Shown here: in pieces, positions 8,385-16,591 of the stretch
Layout: each line of letters starts with the position of its first letter
How positions within the stretch are numbered: the stretch's first letter is position 1
Assembly (NCBI GenBank): GCA_035519675.1
Contig: DATIWB010000109.1
Span: 1 to 64,000 of the forward strand
Direction of reading: 5' to 3'
DNA length: 64,000 nucleotides
Source: RPRB01 sp035519675
Lineage (GTDB): Bacteria > Myxococcota > Myxococcia > Myxococcales > Myxococcaceae
Notes under the pieces: model-generated
What the model was told of the DNA's origin: nothing
Database searches by the model: none
The model's input: only the letters and a program-made list of their open reading frames with translations
Program-made: the position numbers and the translations under genes

Positions 8385-9440
8385 TCAGCGGGCGGGCTCG
8401 GCGGGCTTCGCCTCCACGGACTGCATGGCCTGCTGCGCGGTGATTGCCTGCAGGAGCTGGTTCACGTTCAGGGTCTGCAGCCCAACCCCGGACTTCCCAC
8501 CGGGGACGAAGACCAGCTCCTTCCCGGTGAGGGCCTCGGCGATCTTCAGCTTCACCAGCGCCGTCCCGCCGCTTCCGGCCAGCGCCTCGTTTTGCTTGCG
8601 GACGCCCTGGGCCTTGGCCTTCTTCTCCGCCACCAGCGCCTCGGCCTGCTTCTGATTCTGGAAGAGCTGGGCATCGGCGCCGAGCCTCGCCGTGTCGAGG
8701 GCGCCCTGCGCGCCGGCGAGCGTCTGGTTCACGCTGCCCTTCGCCTTCTGGAGCTCGCTCTTCACCTGCTCGGCGGCGGCGCGCGCCTCGCTGCGCATCC
8801 GCTCGCTGTTCTGCTCCGCGAGCTTCTTGTCCCGGATGACCTTCTCGTACTCGGGGTTGAAGTGGTGCTCGCCGAGGATGACCTGCCGGACCAGCACGCC
8901 CTCCGGCTCGAGCACCGCCGCCAGCCGGTCACGGGCCTCGGCGGCCTTGGCGAAGCGCTTCTCGGAGACGTAGAACTCCTCGGAGCGGAGCGAGTTGAGC
9001 ACGTCGCGGACGACGCTCCGGCAGGCGGGGCGGACCAGCTTCTCCTTCACCTCATCGGTGCTCTGGCCCACCTTGTTCAGGAGGTAGGGTGCGCGCTTCG
9101 GGTCCACGGCCCAGGCGACGGTCACGTCCACCCGGATGTCGTTTCCGTCGATGGTCTTGAAGAAGAGGTCGTCCTCGGCGGTCCGGTCGCCCTTCTTCGC
9201 GTCGCGGAGCATCACCAGATTCTGGAGCGAGACGTCGAAGGTGTGCCAGTCGGTGAGGAAGATCGGAAAGAGGTAGGTCGCCCCCGGCGCGTAGACCTCG
9301 GGCTGGATCCCGGGCTTGCCGAGGAGCCCGCCCAGGGTAGCGCGGCGGGTGAGCACCCCCACCTCGGTGCTGTGGGTGTTGTGGCAGGTGCAGCCCGCCA
9401 GCGGCATCGCCAGGAGCAGCGGCCAGAGCAGCCGGCTCAT
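8385..9440 (-). CDS. SPFH/Band 7 domain lipoprotein (HflC-like)
   Basis: Protein of 351 aa. The N-terminus is a lipoprotein signal with lipobox LAGC (Cys17); the residue after Cys is Thr, which in Lol sorting does not act as an inner-membrane retention signal, so outer-membrane delivery is possible. A Band 7/SPFH domain follows (about 20-210), then an Ala/Lys/Gln-rich coiled coil (about 200-285) and a C-terminal segment GGTALVKLKIAEAL...LVFVPGG that parallels the end of the upstream SPFH protein. SPFH proteins make ring or cage scaffolds in membranes. Its start codon overlaps the stop of the upstream SPFH gene (ATGA), so the two are probably made in a fixed ratio like HflK/HflC. A lipid-anchored rather than TM-anchored SPFH protein is uncommon. 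No FtsH is encoded nearby. Confidence 0.85.
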   Translation of the reverse strand: MSRLLWPLLLAMPLAGCTCHNTHSTEVGVLTRRATLGGLLGKPGIQPEVYAPGATYLFPIFLTDWHTFDVSLQNLVMLRDAKKGDRTAEDDLFFKTIDGNDIRVDVTVAWAVDPKRAPYLLNKVGQSTDEVKEKLVRPACRSVVRDVLNSLRSEEFYVSEKRFAKAAEARDRLAAVLEPEGVLVRQVILGEHHFNPEYEKVIRDKKLAEQNSERMRSEARAAAEQVKSELQKAKGSVNQTLAGAQGALDTARLGADAQLFQNQKQAEALVAEKKAKAQGVRKQNEALAGSGGTALVKLKIAEALTGKELVFVPGGKSGVGLQTLNVNQLLQAITAQQAMQSVEAKPAEPAR

Positions 9441-10531
9441 GGTCCACCCTTCACGTCGAAGCGCTTGAGCGCCGAGCGCAGGTCGAGCGGATTGACTCCC
9501 GACTCACCATCGGTGGGCACGATGATGACCTTCGTGCCGCGGAGCACCTCGGCCATCTTCAGGCCGACGAGGTTCTCGGCGCCCACGCCCCGGAGCGCCT
9601 CGTTCTCCAGCCGGGTGCCCTCCGCCTCGGCCAGCGAGACAGCGAGCTCTCCCGCCGCGCGCTGGCGGCGCGAGTAGAGGTCCGCCTCGGCCTCGAGCTT
9701 CTTCTTCTCCGCCTCTCCGCGGGCGAGCTCCACCCGGATGGCAGCCTGTCCCAGGGCCACGACGCGATCGCGCTCGGCGGTGGCGGTCGCCAGCTCCGCC
9801 TCGGCGATGTTCTTGAAGACCGTCTGGTCCTGGATCTTCCGCTGCTCGATCGCCTGCTGATAGCGCGCGTCGTAGACGTAGCGGCGGAGGAAGATGTGCA
9901 TCACCCGGATGCCGTTGGGAACCAGCTCGGTGTTGAGCTCCTCGCGCGCGGCGCGGGACCGGACGGAGCGCTTGGTCACGTCGTAGAACTCCTCGGCGTC
10001 GAGCTCACCCAGCCGCTTGCGGAGGATCTGCTCGGTGCGAGGAATGACCAGTGCGTCCTCGTACAGCTTTCCGGGTCCGATGGTGGTCAGGACCTTGTAC
10101 GGGTCCTCGATCCGGTAGAGCACCGAGACGTCGACGGTGACCGTGTACCCCTCCGAGGTCTGGATGTTGATCGCCGGGGTGACGCGCTTGTCGTCCTTGG
10201 GCCGCTCGGTGGGGTCGTTGCTCAGGTCGAGCGACTGGATGTCGGTGGGGAAGAGGTGGAGCCGCTCGGTGCCTGGGCTGACGAAGTGGAGACCCGGGTA
10301 GTAGACCTCGGGGAGAATGCCGGTGTGACGGCCGACGGTGACCTGCTTCACCGCGAACTCGTTCGGCCGCACGTAGACCGTGCACACGCCCCAGACGATC
10401 AGGACGAACACCGCCGCGGCCGCGATCAGGTAGAGCTTGCGCCCCGGTCGCTGGCCGAACACCCGGCGACCCGCGGCGCGGAGATCGAAGCGACGCCGGG
10501 ACATGCCTGGAGGCACCTGCATCGGCTGCAC
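9437..10531 (-). CDS. SPFH/Band 7 domain membrane protein (HflK-like)
   Basis: Protein of up to 364 aa. After a basic N-terminus there is one TM helix (about 33-51), then VRPNEFAVKQVTVGRHTG opening a Band 7 domain (about 52-230), a Glu/Ala-rich coiled coil (about 230-310) and a C-terminal LKMAEVLRGTKVIIVP segment typical of prohibitin-like proteins. The topology places the SPFH domain in the periplasm, as in HflK. The GTG at 10531 lies three bases after the stop of the previous gene with GGGGTGA upstream; the ATG at 10504 is an alternative. It overlaps the downstream lipoprotein SPFH gene by 4 bases. Together they look like a hetero-oligomeric pair that could form a trans-periplasmic scaffold; a partner protease is not encoded here. 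Confidence 0.85.
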   Translation of the reverse strand: MQPMQVPPGMSRRRFDLRAAGRRVFGQRPGRKLYLIAAAAVFVLIVWGVCTVYVRPNEFAVKQVTVGRHTGILPEVYYPGLHFVSPGTERLHLFPTDIQSLDLSNDPTERPKDDKRVTPAINIQTSEGYTVTVDVSVLYRIEDPYKVLTTIGPGKLYEDALVIPRTEQILRKRLGELDAEEFYDVTKRSVRSRAAREELNTELVPNGIRVMHIFLRRYVYDARYQQAIEQRKIQDQTVFKNIAEAELATATAERDRVVALGQAAIRVELARGEAEKKKLEAEADLYSRRQRAAGELAVSLAEAEGTRLENEALRGVGAENLVGLKMAEVLRGTKVIIVPTDGESGVNPLDLRSALKRFDVKGGP

Positions 10532-10534
10532 GGC

Positions 10535-11218
10535 TCACCCCTTCTGCCGGACGGACTCCCGGCCCGCGGGCAGGGCGGGGGCGGAGGTCTCCGGCGAGGA
10601 CAGCGGTTGGTAGAGCTCCAGCTTGGCCTCGGCGTCCTGGAGGTCCTCCACGATGGCCTGCAGCGCGCGGCGGTGGCGGCGCCGGTGCAAGGCGATCTGG
10701 AGGTCCGGCAAGAGCGGCGCGGCGAGACCCATGGCGAAGATGAGGAGGTCCCAGGTGGTGGGAATGGGAATGAACGGGGCCTTCACCAGGAACGCGCCCA
10801 CGCACAGGCCACCGAGCGCCAGGACCACCCGAGAGAGGAGGTCTCCGCCTCGCCACAGGCCGTAGCCGCGCTGCTCGAGGTCGGTCTCCCGCTTCGCCTC
10901 GACCAGATACCGGGGCAGGGCGATCTCCTCGATCTTCTCCTCCACCCGGGCGAACCAGCCCGGGTCGTCGAAGGACTCGAGGAAGCTGCGCCGGACGTCC
11001 TCCAGCTCCGAATCAAACGCCTGCCGGAGCTGCTCCTCGACCTGGAACGACCAGGGGCCGAGGCCAGGGCGACGACGCTCGGCGGCGGCGATCAGCACGC
11101 CGGTGAGGAAAGGAAGCCGGAAGCGATCCGGGTACATGAACGGCGCCAGGCTAGCACCCAGCGCCGCTCCGGAGTGCGACGCTGGTGCGTCCTCGAGCAG
11201 GCGGGCGCCTTCGCTCAC
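10535..11218 (-). CDS. Two-helix membrane protein of unknown function
   Basis: Protein of 227 aa without a recognised family. The N-terminal 100 residues are soluble and charged (LPRYLVEAKRETDLEQRG). Two hydrophobic segments follow at about 128-145 and 152-170, separated by a Pro-containing turn, then a basic HRRRHRRALQ helix and a helix with acidic residues that may coil. Both ends face the same side if the two segments span the membrane. The GTG start overlaps the stop of the phosphofructokinase gene (GTGA), and its own stop is three bases before the HflK-like start, so it is an integral part of this operon. By position it could be an adaptor of the SPFH assembly; that is inference. Confidence 0.8.
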   Translation of the reverse strand: MSEGARLLEDAPASHSGAALGASLAPFMYPDRFRLPFLTGVLIAAAERRRPGLGPWSFQVEEQLRQAFDSELEDVRRSFLESFDDPGWFARVEEKIEEIALPRYLVEAKRETDLEQRGYGLWRGGDLLSRVVLALGGLCVGAFLVKAPFIPIPTTWDLLIFAMGLAAPLLPDLQIALHRRRHRRALQAIVEDLQDAEAKLELYQPLSSPETSAPALPAGRESVRQKG

Positions 11219-12315
11219 CCCAGCGGGGGCGCATCGCCGAGCGAGATGCCCAGCTCGCGGCAGGTCCGGACGGTGTCGCTGTCCACCGGGACGGTCTTCC
11301 GGCGGGACGCGGCGCCCTCGAGCGGGACCGCCACCATCCCCTGCGGCGGCTGGTAGGCCACCAGGACGTTGCGCTTGCCCTCCGCGAGGAAGCGCACCGC
11401 CGCGGCGCCGTAGCGGAGGGCCACCAGCCGGTCGAACGGGGTGGGAGAGCCGCCACGCTGCAGGTGGCCGAGGACCAGGGCCCGGGTCTCCTTCCCGGTG
11501 CGCTGTCCTACCTCATGGGCGACCCACTCGGCGATGCCACCGAGCAGCGGCTCTTCCCGGCCGACGGTGGACTGCACCCGGGTGGTGAGCTGGCCACCGA
11601 CCGGCTTGGCGCCCTCGGCGGCGACGATGATTCCATAGGACTTCCCGCGGCGCTCGTTGGAACGGATCTTCGCGCAGACGTGCTCCAGGTCGAACGGCAC
11701 CTCGGGGAGGAGGATGACGTCGGCCGAGCCGGTGATGCCGGTGTGCAGGGCGATCCACCCCACGTAGCGGCCCATCACCTCCACCACGAACACCCGCTGG
11801 TGGGCGCTGGCGGTGGAGTGAAGCTTGTCCACCGCGTCGGTGGCGGTCGACACCGCGGTGTCGAAGCCGAAGCTGTAGTTGGTGTCCGCGAGGTCGTTGT
11901 CGATGGTCTTGGGGACTCCCACCACGGGGATGCCCTTGGCTCCGAAGCGCGCGGCGAGCCCCATGCTTCCGTCTCCGCCCACCGCCACCAGCGCGTCGAG
12001 CTGCAGCGCGCGAAAGTTCCGCACCACCTCGTCCGAGACGTCAACGAAGGTCAGCTCGCCGGTGGGGCCCTTCACCGGGAACCGGAAGGGATCGGCCCGG
12101 TTGGTGGTGCCGAGGATGGTGCCCCCCCGGTCGACGATCGACTCGACGTGTGCCGGGGTCAGGCGGAACGTCTTGCTCGGGTCGAGCAGGCCGGCGTACC
12201 CGGTCTGGATGCCGTAGACCTCCCAGCCTCGGTGGTGGGCCGAGAGCACCACGGCGTGGATGACTGCATTGAGCCCGGGAGCGTCGCCGCCGCCAGTGTT
12301 GATTCCGATCCGCAT
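11215..12315 (-). CDS. pfkA: 6-phosphofructokinase, ATP-type
   Basis: Glycolytic phosphofructokinase of 366 aa. GGGDAPGLNAVI near the N-terminus, GGDGS (113-117) and PKTIDND (135-141) with catalytic Asp139 identify the family; GRYVGWIAL and a C-terminal LGHLQRGGSP complete it. Gly116 corresponds to Gly104 of E. coli PfkA, indicating ATP use, while Lys136 corresponds to Gly124, where a Lys is typical of the pyrophosphate enzymes. The Gly/Lys combination is known from ATP-dependent enzymes such as that of Streptomyces. The ATG at 12315 follows AGGGGA; an upstream in-frame ATG at 12354 would add a Glu/Arg tail overlapping the previous gene. It is the second gene of a run with a small membrane protein, then a TM protein and two SPFH proteins. 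Confidence 0.93.
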   Translation of the reverse strand: MRIGINTGGGDAPGLNAVIHAVVLSAHHRGWEVYGIQTGYAGLLDPSKTFRLTPAHVESIVDRGGTILGTTNRADPFRFPVKGPTGELTFVDVSDEVVRNFRALQLDALVAVGGDGSMGLAARFGAKGIPVVGVPKTIDNDLADTNYSFGFDTAVSTATDAVDKLHSTASAHQRVFVVEVMGRYVGWIALHTGITGSADVILLPEVPFDLEHVCAKIRSNERRGKSYGIIVAAEGAKPVGGQLTTRVQSTVGREEPLLGGIAEWVAHEVGQRTGKETRALVLGHLQRGGSPTPFDRLVALRYGAAAVRFLAEGKRNVLVAYQPPQGMVAVPLEGAASRRKTVPVDSDTVRTCRELGISLGDAPPLG

Positions 12316-12331
12316 CGGTCCCCTTTCGCCT

Positions 12332-12643
12332 TCACTCTCCCGGCCGGTGGGCATGCGGTGGATGCCTGGCCCTTCGACCGTTGTCGAGGAGCCGGAGCAG
12401 CCAGACCACCCCTGCGCCCCCGGCGAGCGCGGCGGCGAGGGTCACCGGGTGAAAGTGAAGGTCGCCCCAGGACGGGCCCTCGGCGAAGACGGCGTAGGCG
12501 ACCAGCCCGCCCACGATGCCGCCGACCCCTCCGCCCACGAGCGTCCGCTGCCAGCCGACGGCTCGCCAGCGCCCCGCCGCCGCCAGCAGGACTGCCGCTA
12601 CCACGCCGAGGAGCGCCGAGGTCAGGATCTCGAAGGTGGCCAT
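12332..12643 (-). CDS. Small membrane protein, GlsB/YeaQ-like
   Basis: Protein of 103 aa with three hydrophobic segments: about 5-22, a Gly-rich one at 35-52 (VGGGVGGIVGGLVAY), and 68-87. The Gly-rich middle helix and size are reminiscent of the transglycosylase-associated GlsB/YeaQ/YmgE family, but the match is weak. A strong ribosome site (GGAGG seven bases before the ATG at 12643) supports expression. It ends 16 bases before the phosphofructokinase start on the same strand, so it is likely the first gene of that operon. The C-terminus is a short Arg/His-rich tail. Function unknown. Confidence 0.65.
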   Translation of the reverse strand: MATFEILTSALLGVVAAVLLAAAGRWRAVGWQRTLVGGGVGGIVGGLVAYAVFAEGPSWGDLHFHPVTLAAALAGGAGVVWLLRLLDNGRRARHPPHAHRPGE

Positions 12644-12741
12644 GGGGAGGCCTCCACCCTTCGGCAGAGCAATCCTCGTACCGAGAGCCTTGCCCGGGGA
12701 AGGTCAGCCGAGACGCGCAAAGCGTGCGCGTCCGAAGGCCC

Positions 12742-13269
12742 TCACCCCTCCGCCGGGCGCTCCATGGCGAGGCCTTCCACCACCCGGCAGCCAGGGAGCC
12801 GGGCGAACACCTCGGGGTCCACCCGGACCTTCGTAGATCGGCTCCCGCCGCCGACGACGACGGTGGGACGGCCGAGGACCCGGGCGTCGACGTAGACCTG
12901 GACGGAGTCGGGCATCCCGAACGGAGTCACGCCGCCGAGCACCATGCCGGTGATGCGGGCGGTCTCGTCGGCCGAGGCGAACGACAGCTTGCGGACCCCG
13001 AGCAGGTCGGCCACGGCGTGGTTCACGTCGAGGCGGGTGTTGGCGAGCACCAGGCACAGCGCATGGAGCTTCGGCTCGCGGCGGGTGGCCACGAGGATGG
13101 CGTTGGCCGAGTCGGCGGGGTCGATGCCGTACCGGGCGCAGAACTGGGCGGTATCGGCGAAGGCCGGGTCACAGGCGAGCACCTCGTACCGGGCCCCGGC
13201 CGTGTCGAGCGAGGCGCGGACGGCGGCCTCGATGCGATGGTCGTCGGCAGGGGAAGGGGCGTCGGTCAT
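12742..13269 (-). CDS. YbaK/ProX-like aminoacyl-tRNA deacylase
   Basis: Protein of 175 aa of the YbaK/EbsC/ProX fold, which hydrolyses mischarged aminoacyl-tRNA in trans (Cys-tRNA-Pro, Ala-tRNA-Pro or similar). The features seen are DTAQFCARYGI near residue 38, a conserved Lys in the LSFASADE region, the Gly-rich GMVLGGVTPFGMP loop (about 109-121) and VVVGGGSRSTKVRVDP near the C-terminus, all in the usual order. The ATG at 13269 gives the family length; an in-frame start at 13323 only adds a Gly/Val tail that overlaps the upstream region. Substrate specificity cannot be read. It lies 98 bases upstream of the small membrane protein and phosphofructokinase genes on the same strand and is divergent from the permease. 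Confidence 0.85.
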   Translation of the reverse strand: MTDAPSPADDHRIEAAVRASLDTAGARYEVLACDPAFADTAQFCARYGIDPADSANAILVATRREPKLHALCLVLANTRLDVNHAVADLLGVRKLSFASADETARITGMVLGGVTPFGMPDSVQVYVDARVLGRPTVVVGGGSRSTKVRVDPEVFARLPGCRVVEGLAMERPAEG

Positions 13270-13365
13270 CGGTCCGGTGTCTAGCGGCCCTCGCCCCCCG
13301 ACATCGACTCCGACCACCGGCATTCCTTTCCTGCCCGGCCGCCCGTGCTAGGACCGCCGGTCCCC

Positions 13366-14853
13366 ATGCCCACGTCCCTGCTCCGCCGCAAGGCCGTGGA
13401 GGCCTGCCAGGCCGACGCCGACCAGTCCGAGCACCGGCTGAAACGCTCGCTGGGAGTGTTCTCGCTCACCGCCCTGGGCATCGGGGCGGTCATCGGCGCC
13501 GGCATCTTCAGCTCGCCGGGGACGGCGGCGGCCGGAGGCAGCTCCCACGTCGCCGCCGGTCCGGCGCTGGTCCTCTCCTACATCCTGGTGGCGCTGGCCT
13601 GCGGCTTCGCAGCGCTCTGCTACGCCGAGATGGCGTCCATGGTCCCGGTGGCCGGCAGTGCCTACACCTACGCGTACGTGACGCTGGGCGAGTTCCTGGC
13701 CTGGATCATCGGCTGGGACCTCATCCTCGAGTATGCGGTGGGGAACGTGGCGGTGGCCGTCAGCTGGGCGGACTACTTCAAGACGCTCCTGGCCGGGCTG
13801 GGTCTGCGGCTGCCCGACTGGCTGTCGACCACGCTGGACCATGCCCAGCAGACGCCAGGGCTTCTCGCCGCGGCGCCGCACATCCTGGGCGTCCCCGTCG
13901 TTCTCAACCTGCCCGCGGGGCTGATCGTGGCGTTGCTCACCGTCCTGCTGGTGCTCGGCATCCAGGAGAGCTCCCGGGTGAACACCGCGATGGTGCTCCT
14001 CAAGCTCTTCATGGTGGTGGGCTTCATCGGGGTGGGCGCGTTCTACATCCGGCCGGAGAACTGGACGCCCTTCGCCCCCAACGGGCTCCACGGCATCCTC
14101 AGCGGCGCCTCGCTCATCTTCTTCGCCTACATTGGATTTGACGCCGTCTCCACCACCGCCGAGGAGGCGCGGAACCCCCAGCGGGACATTCCCCGGGCGA
14201 TGATCGCCACGCTCGGCATCTGCACCGTCCTGTATGCCGCGGTGACGCTGGTCCTCACCGGGATGGTGAGCTGGAAGGAGCTCGGGGTCGGCGACCCGCT
14301 GGCCAAGGCGCTCCAGTCCGCGGGTCTGCAGGCGCTGGCCGGTGTGTTGTCCTTCGGCGCGGTGGTGGCGATGACCGCGGTGTTGCTCGTGTTCCAGCTC
14401 GGCCAGCCGCGGATCTTCATGGTGATGGCCCGCGATGGGCTCTTGCCCAGCTGGGCGGCGAAGGTACACCCGCGGTTCCGGACGCCGTACGTCACCACCA
14501 TCCTGACCGGCGTCTTCGTGGGAATCCCGGCGATGTTCGTGGACATCAACGAGGCCATCGAGTTCACCAACATCGGCACGCTCTTCGCTTTCGTCCTGGT
14601 CTCGGTGGGGGTCATCGTGCTCCGGCGCACCGACCCCGGGCGGCACCGGCCGTTCCGCTGCCCCGGAGTCCCCTGGCTGCCGCTGCTCTCGGTCATCGGC
14701 TGCGGGATTCTGATGGCCTACCTGCCGTTCATCACCTGGATGCGCTTCGTGGTGTGGCAGGCGGCGGGCGTCACGCTGTATTTCCTGTACGGCCGCCGGC
14801 ACAGCCGGCTGGCGCGAGGAGACGGCACGTGGACGCCCACTACGAGCAGGTGA
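13366..14853 (+). CDS. APC amino-acid permease, cationic transporter type
   Basis: Inner-membrane permease of 495 aa with at least twelve hydrophobic segments. GIGAVIGAGIF in TM1 is the APC-superfamily substrate-binding loop, and CYAEMASMVPVAGSAYTYAYVTLGE in TM3 is characteristic of the CAT (cationic amino acid transporter) branch. The ATG at 13366 follows a distant AGGA; a GTG at 13345 would add seven residues. The last 25 bases overlap the GGCT-like gene, whose ribosome site lies inside this coding region, implying coupling. Substrate is likely an amino acid; Lys or Arg specificity is not provable from sequence. Confidence 0.92.
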   Translation: MPTSLLRRKAVEACQADADQSEHRLKRSLGVFSLTALGIGAVIGAGIFSSPGTAAAGGSSHVAAGPALVLSYILVALACGFAALCYAEMASMVPVAGSAYTYAYVTLGEFLAWIIGWDLILEYAVGNVAVAVSWADYFKTLLAGLGLRLPDWLSTTLDHAQQTPGLLAAAPHILGVPVVLNLPAGLIVALLTVLLVLGIQESSRVNTAMVLLKLFMVVGFIGVGAFYIRPENWTPFAPNGLHGILSGASLIFFAYIGFDAVSTTAEEARNPQRDIPRAMIATLGICTVLYAAVTLVLTGMVSWKELGVGDPLAKALQSAGLQALAGVLSFGAVVAMTAVLLVFQLGQPRIFMVMARDGLLPSWAAKVHPRFRTPYVTTILTGVFVGIPAMFVDINEAIEFTNIGTLFAFVLVSVGVIVLRRTDPGRHRPFRCPGVPWLPLLSVIGCGILMAYLPFITWMRFVVWQAAGVTLYFLYGRRHSRLARGDGTWTPTTSR

Positions 14854-15368
14854 TGGCCGCCCGGGAGACGCTGGCGGAGGGGCCGCCCCGGGCCTACTTC
14901 GCGTACTCGACCATCCTCGACCGGGCAGCGTTCGAGGAGTGGCGCCACCAGCACGGGTACGACTTCTTCCACCTGCCGCCCGCGGTGAAGGCCGAGGCGC
15001 TCGACCTCGGGCTGGTCTACGACTTCCCCTCCCGCTGGTGGGCCGGTCGGGTGGCGGGCCTGGAGGACCTTCCCGGCCGCAGCGTGCATGGGCTGCTGTT
15101 CGAGATCGCGCCGAAGGACTGGCCGATCATCCAGCACAAGGAGGGCGTCATCACCCACATGTGCGTCGAGCGCGAGGTGCGGGTGCGGACGGCGGCGGGG
15201 GAGCGGACCGCGACCGCCTTCACCACCGCCCCGGGGAGGAGGAGCCTGGACGGGCCGGTGAGCCCGCGGTTCGTCGAGGCGCTCGTCCGCGGCGCGCGGG
15301 CAGCGGGATTGCCCGAAGGGTGGATCGCCTCGCTCGGCGGCCCCGAGGAGACAGCGGACCCATCGTAG
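14829..15368 (+). CDS. Gamma-glutamylcyclotransferase-like protein
   Basis: Protein of 179 aa with the GGCT/AIG2-like fold. The segment YFAYSTILD corresponds to the YFAYGSNL substrate loop and QHKEGV carries the probable catalytic Glu. Members cleave gamma-glutamyl amino acids or peptides to 5-oxoproline, which would fit a permease partner handling amino acids, though this is inference. The GTG at 14829 is chosen because GAGGAG lies about seven bases upstream and because it gives the expected N-terminus; it overlaps the permease by 25 bases. The Gly-Ser of the substrate loop is replaced by Ser-Thr, so activity may differ. Confidence 0.72.
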   Translation: MDAHYEQVMAARETLAEGPPRAYFAYSTILDRAAFEEWRHQHGYDFFHLPPAVKAEALDLGLVYDFPSRWWAGRVAGLEDLPGRSVHGLLFEIAPKDWPIIQHKEGVITHMCVEREVRVRTAAGERTATAFTTAPGRRSLDGPVSPRFVEALVRGARAAGLPEGWIASLGGPEETADPS

Positions 15369-15392
15369 CCGGCGCGGGGGGAGTGGCGCCGG
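15369..15392 (+). terminator. Possible intrinsic terminator
   Basis: Immediately after the stop codon there is a perfect 7-bp inverted repeat, CCGGCGC at 15369-15375 and GCGCCGG at 15386-15392, with a 10-base purine-rich loop. A short TTT follows about eight bases later, so the U-tract is poor, as is common in GC-rich genomes. It would end the permease/GGCT transcript. Confidence 0.45.
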
Positions 15393-15511
15393 CAGCGGGT
15401 TTCCCGAGCTCTCGCGATCGGTCGCCCGCCGGGCTGCTCCTCGATCGGGCAACGACGCGGGCTGTCAAACACTGCCCACGGTGTTGCTCGGCTGGGTAGG
15501 GTGCCGCGCCG

Positions 15512-16591
15512 ATGCGGACCCTGACATCGATTCTGGTGGCCGCCCTTGCTGCCTGCAGCAGCGGCCTGGCGGTGACCGACGCCACGGCCCCGCCCGCGCG
15601 CCCCGGGGAGCGGCCCGCGCCTGATGCGCGCGACGCAGGCACCACGCCGACCCCGGGGCGAACGGCGCCCGGCACGGACCCGGACGGCGGACCGGTCCCC
15701 GCCAACCCCGACCCCGCGCCGACCCCGGACGCCGGCCCCGCTCCCCAGCCTCCGCCTCCCGCCAGGGCCGCCATCTTCCCGCCCGACAACCCCTGGAACA
15801 CCCGCATCGACGGAGCCCCGGTGGACCCGAGCTCTGAGGCGTACATCGCCGACATGGGCGCGAACGACCCGCTCACCGCGGCCTGGGACGCGGAAGGCGA
15901 CGGCATCCCCTACGTCGAGGTCGGTCAGGATCAGCCCATGGTCAGGGTCTCCTACTGGGGCTACCCGGACGAGAGCGACCCCGGGCCGTTCCCCATCCCC
16001 TGGCAGGCTCAGCCGGACCCGTCGGCCGACCGGCACGTCATCGTGGTCGACCGCGAGCGCGGCTTCCTCTACGAGCTCTTCCAGGGCTCACGCAGCGCCG
16101 ATGGCTCCTGGAACGCCTCGAACGGGGCGAAGTGGAACCTCCGGTCGAACGACACGCGGCCCCTGCGCTGGACCTCCGCCGACGCCGCGGGCCTGCCGAT
16201 CTTCGCCGGGCTCGTCCGCTGGGAGGAGGTGGACTCGGGGTACATCGGCCACGCGCTGCGCTTCGTGGTCGGCCACAGCCAGAAGGGCTTCGTCTGGCCG
16301 GCGACCCATGCCGCGGGCACCTGCCAGACCTGGTCGAGCTGTCCGCCGATGGGCCTCCGGGTCCGGCTGAAGAAGGACGTGGACATCTCCGGCTTCAGCT
16401 GGCGGATGCAGGTCATTCTCCAGGCGCTCAAGGAGTACGGGATGATCGTCGCCGACAACGGGGGAGGGACCAGCTGGTGGCTGTCGGGAGCGCCCGACCC
16501 CCGCTTCTCGGACGAGGAGACCCGCTCGCTGGCTCAGATCAAGGGCCGCGACTTCGAGGTGGTGAAGGCCGGGCCCATCACCCCGCAGTGA
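15512..16591 (+). CDS. Lipoprotein of unknown function
   Basis: Predicted lipoprotein of 359 aa: lipobox LAAC (Cys15), then about 70 residues of Pro/Asp/Ala/Gly-rich linker ending PAPQPPPPARA. The remaining 275 residues look like one compact domain starting IFPPDNPWNTRIDGAPVD and rich in Trp, Tyr, Asp and Gly, with HVIVVDRERGFLYELFQG, a Cys pair in CQTWSSCPPMG and a GGGTSWWLSG motif near the end. I do not recognise the family; Trp/Asp richness would suit a carbohydrate-related role, but nothing proves it. It stands between the GGCT gene (143 bases away) and the convergent acetyltransferase, whose 3' end it overlaps by 14 bases. Confidence 0.75.
   Translation: MRTLTSILVAALAACSSGLAVTDATAPPARPGERPAPDARDAGTTPTPGRTAPGTDPDGGPVPANPDPAPTPDAGPAPQPPPPARAAIFPPDNPWNTRIDGAPVDPSSEAYIADMGANDPLTAAWDAEGDGIPYVEVGQDQPMVRVSYWGYPDESDPGPFPIPWQAQPDPSADRHVIVVDRERGFLYELFQGSRSADGSWNASNGAKWNLRSNDTRPLRWTSADAAGLPIFAGLVRWEEVDSGYIGHALRFVVGHSQKGFVWPATHAAGTCQTWSSCPPMGLRVRLKKDVDISGFSWRMQVILQALKEYGMIVADNGGGTSWWLSGAPDPRFSDEETRSLAQIKGRDFEVVKAGPITPQ

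Noticed and set aside
11185..13284. Plus-strand open frame opposite phosphofructokinase and ybaK-like genes
   Set aside because: No motifs and antisense-like composition; both minus-strand genes there are well supported.
15786..16458. Possible plus/minus overlapping genes in the unrecognised lipoprotein region
   Set aside because: Other-frame translations lack signal peptides, ribosome sites and domains; only the 359-residue frame has a lipobox.
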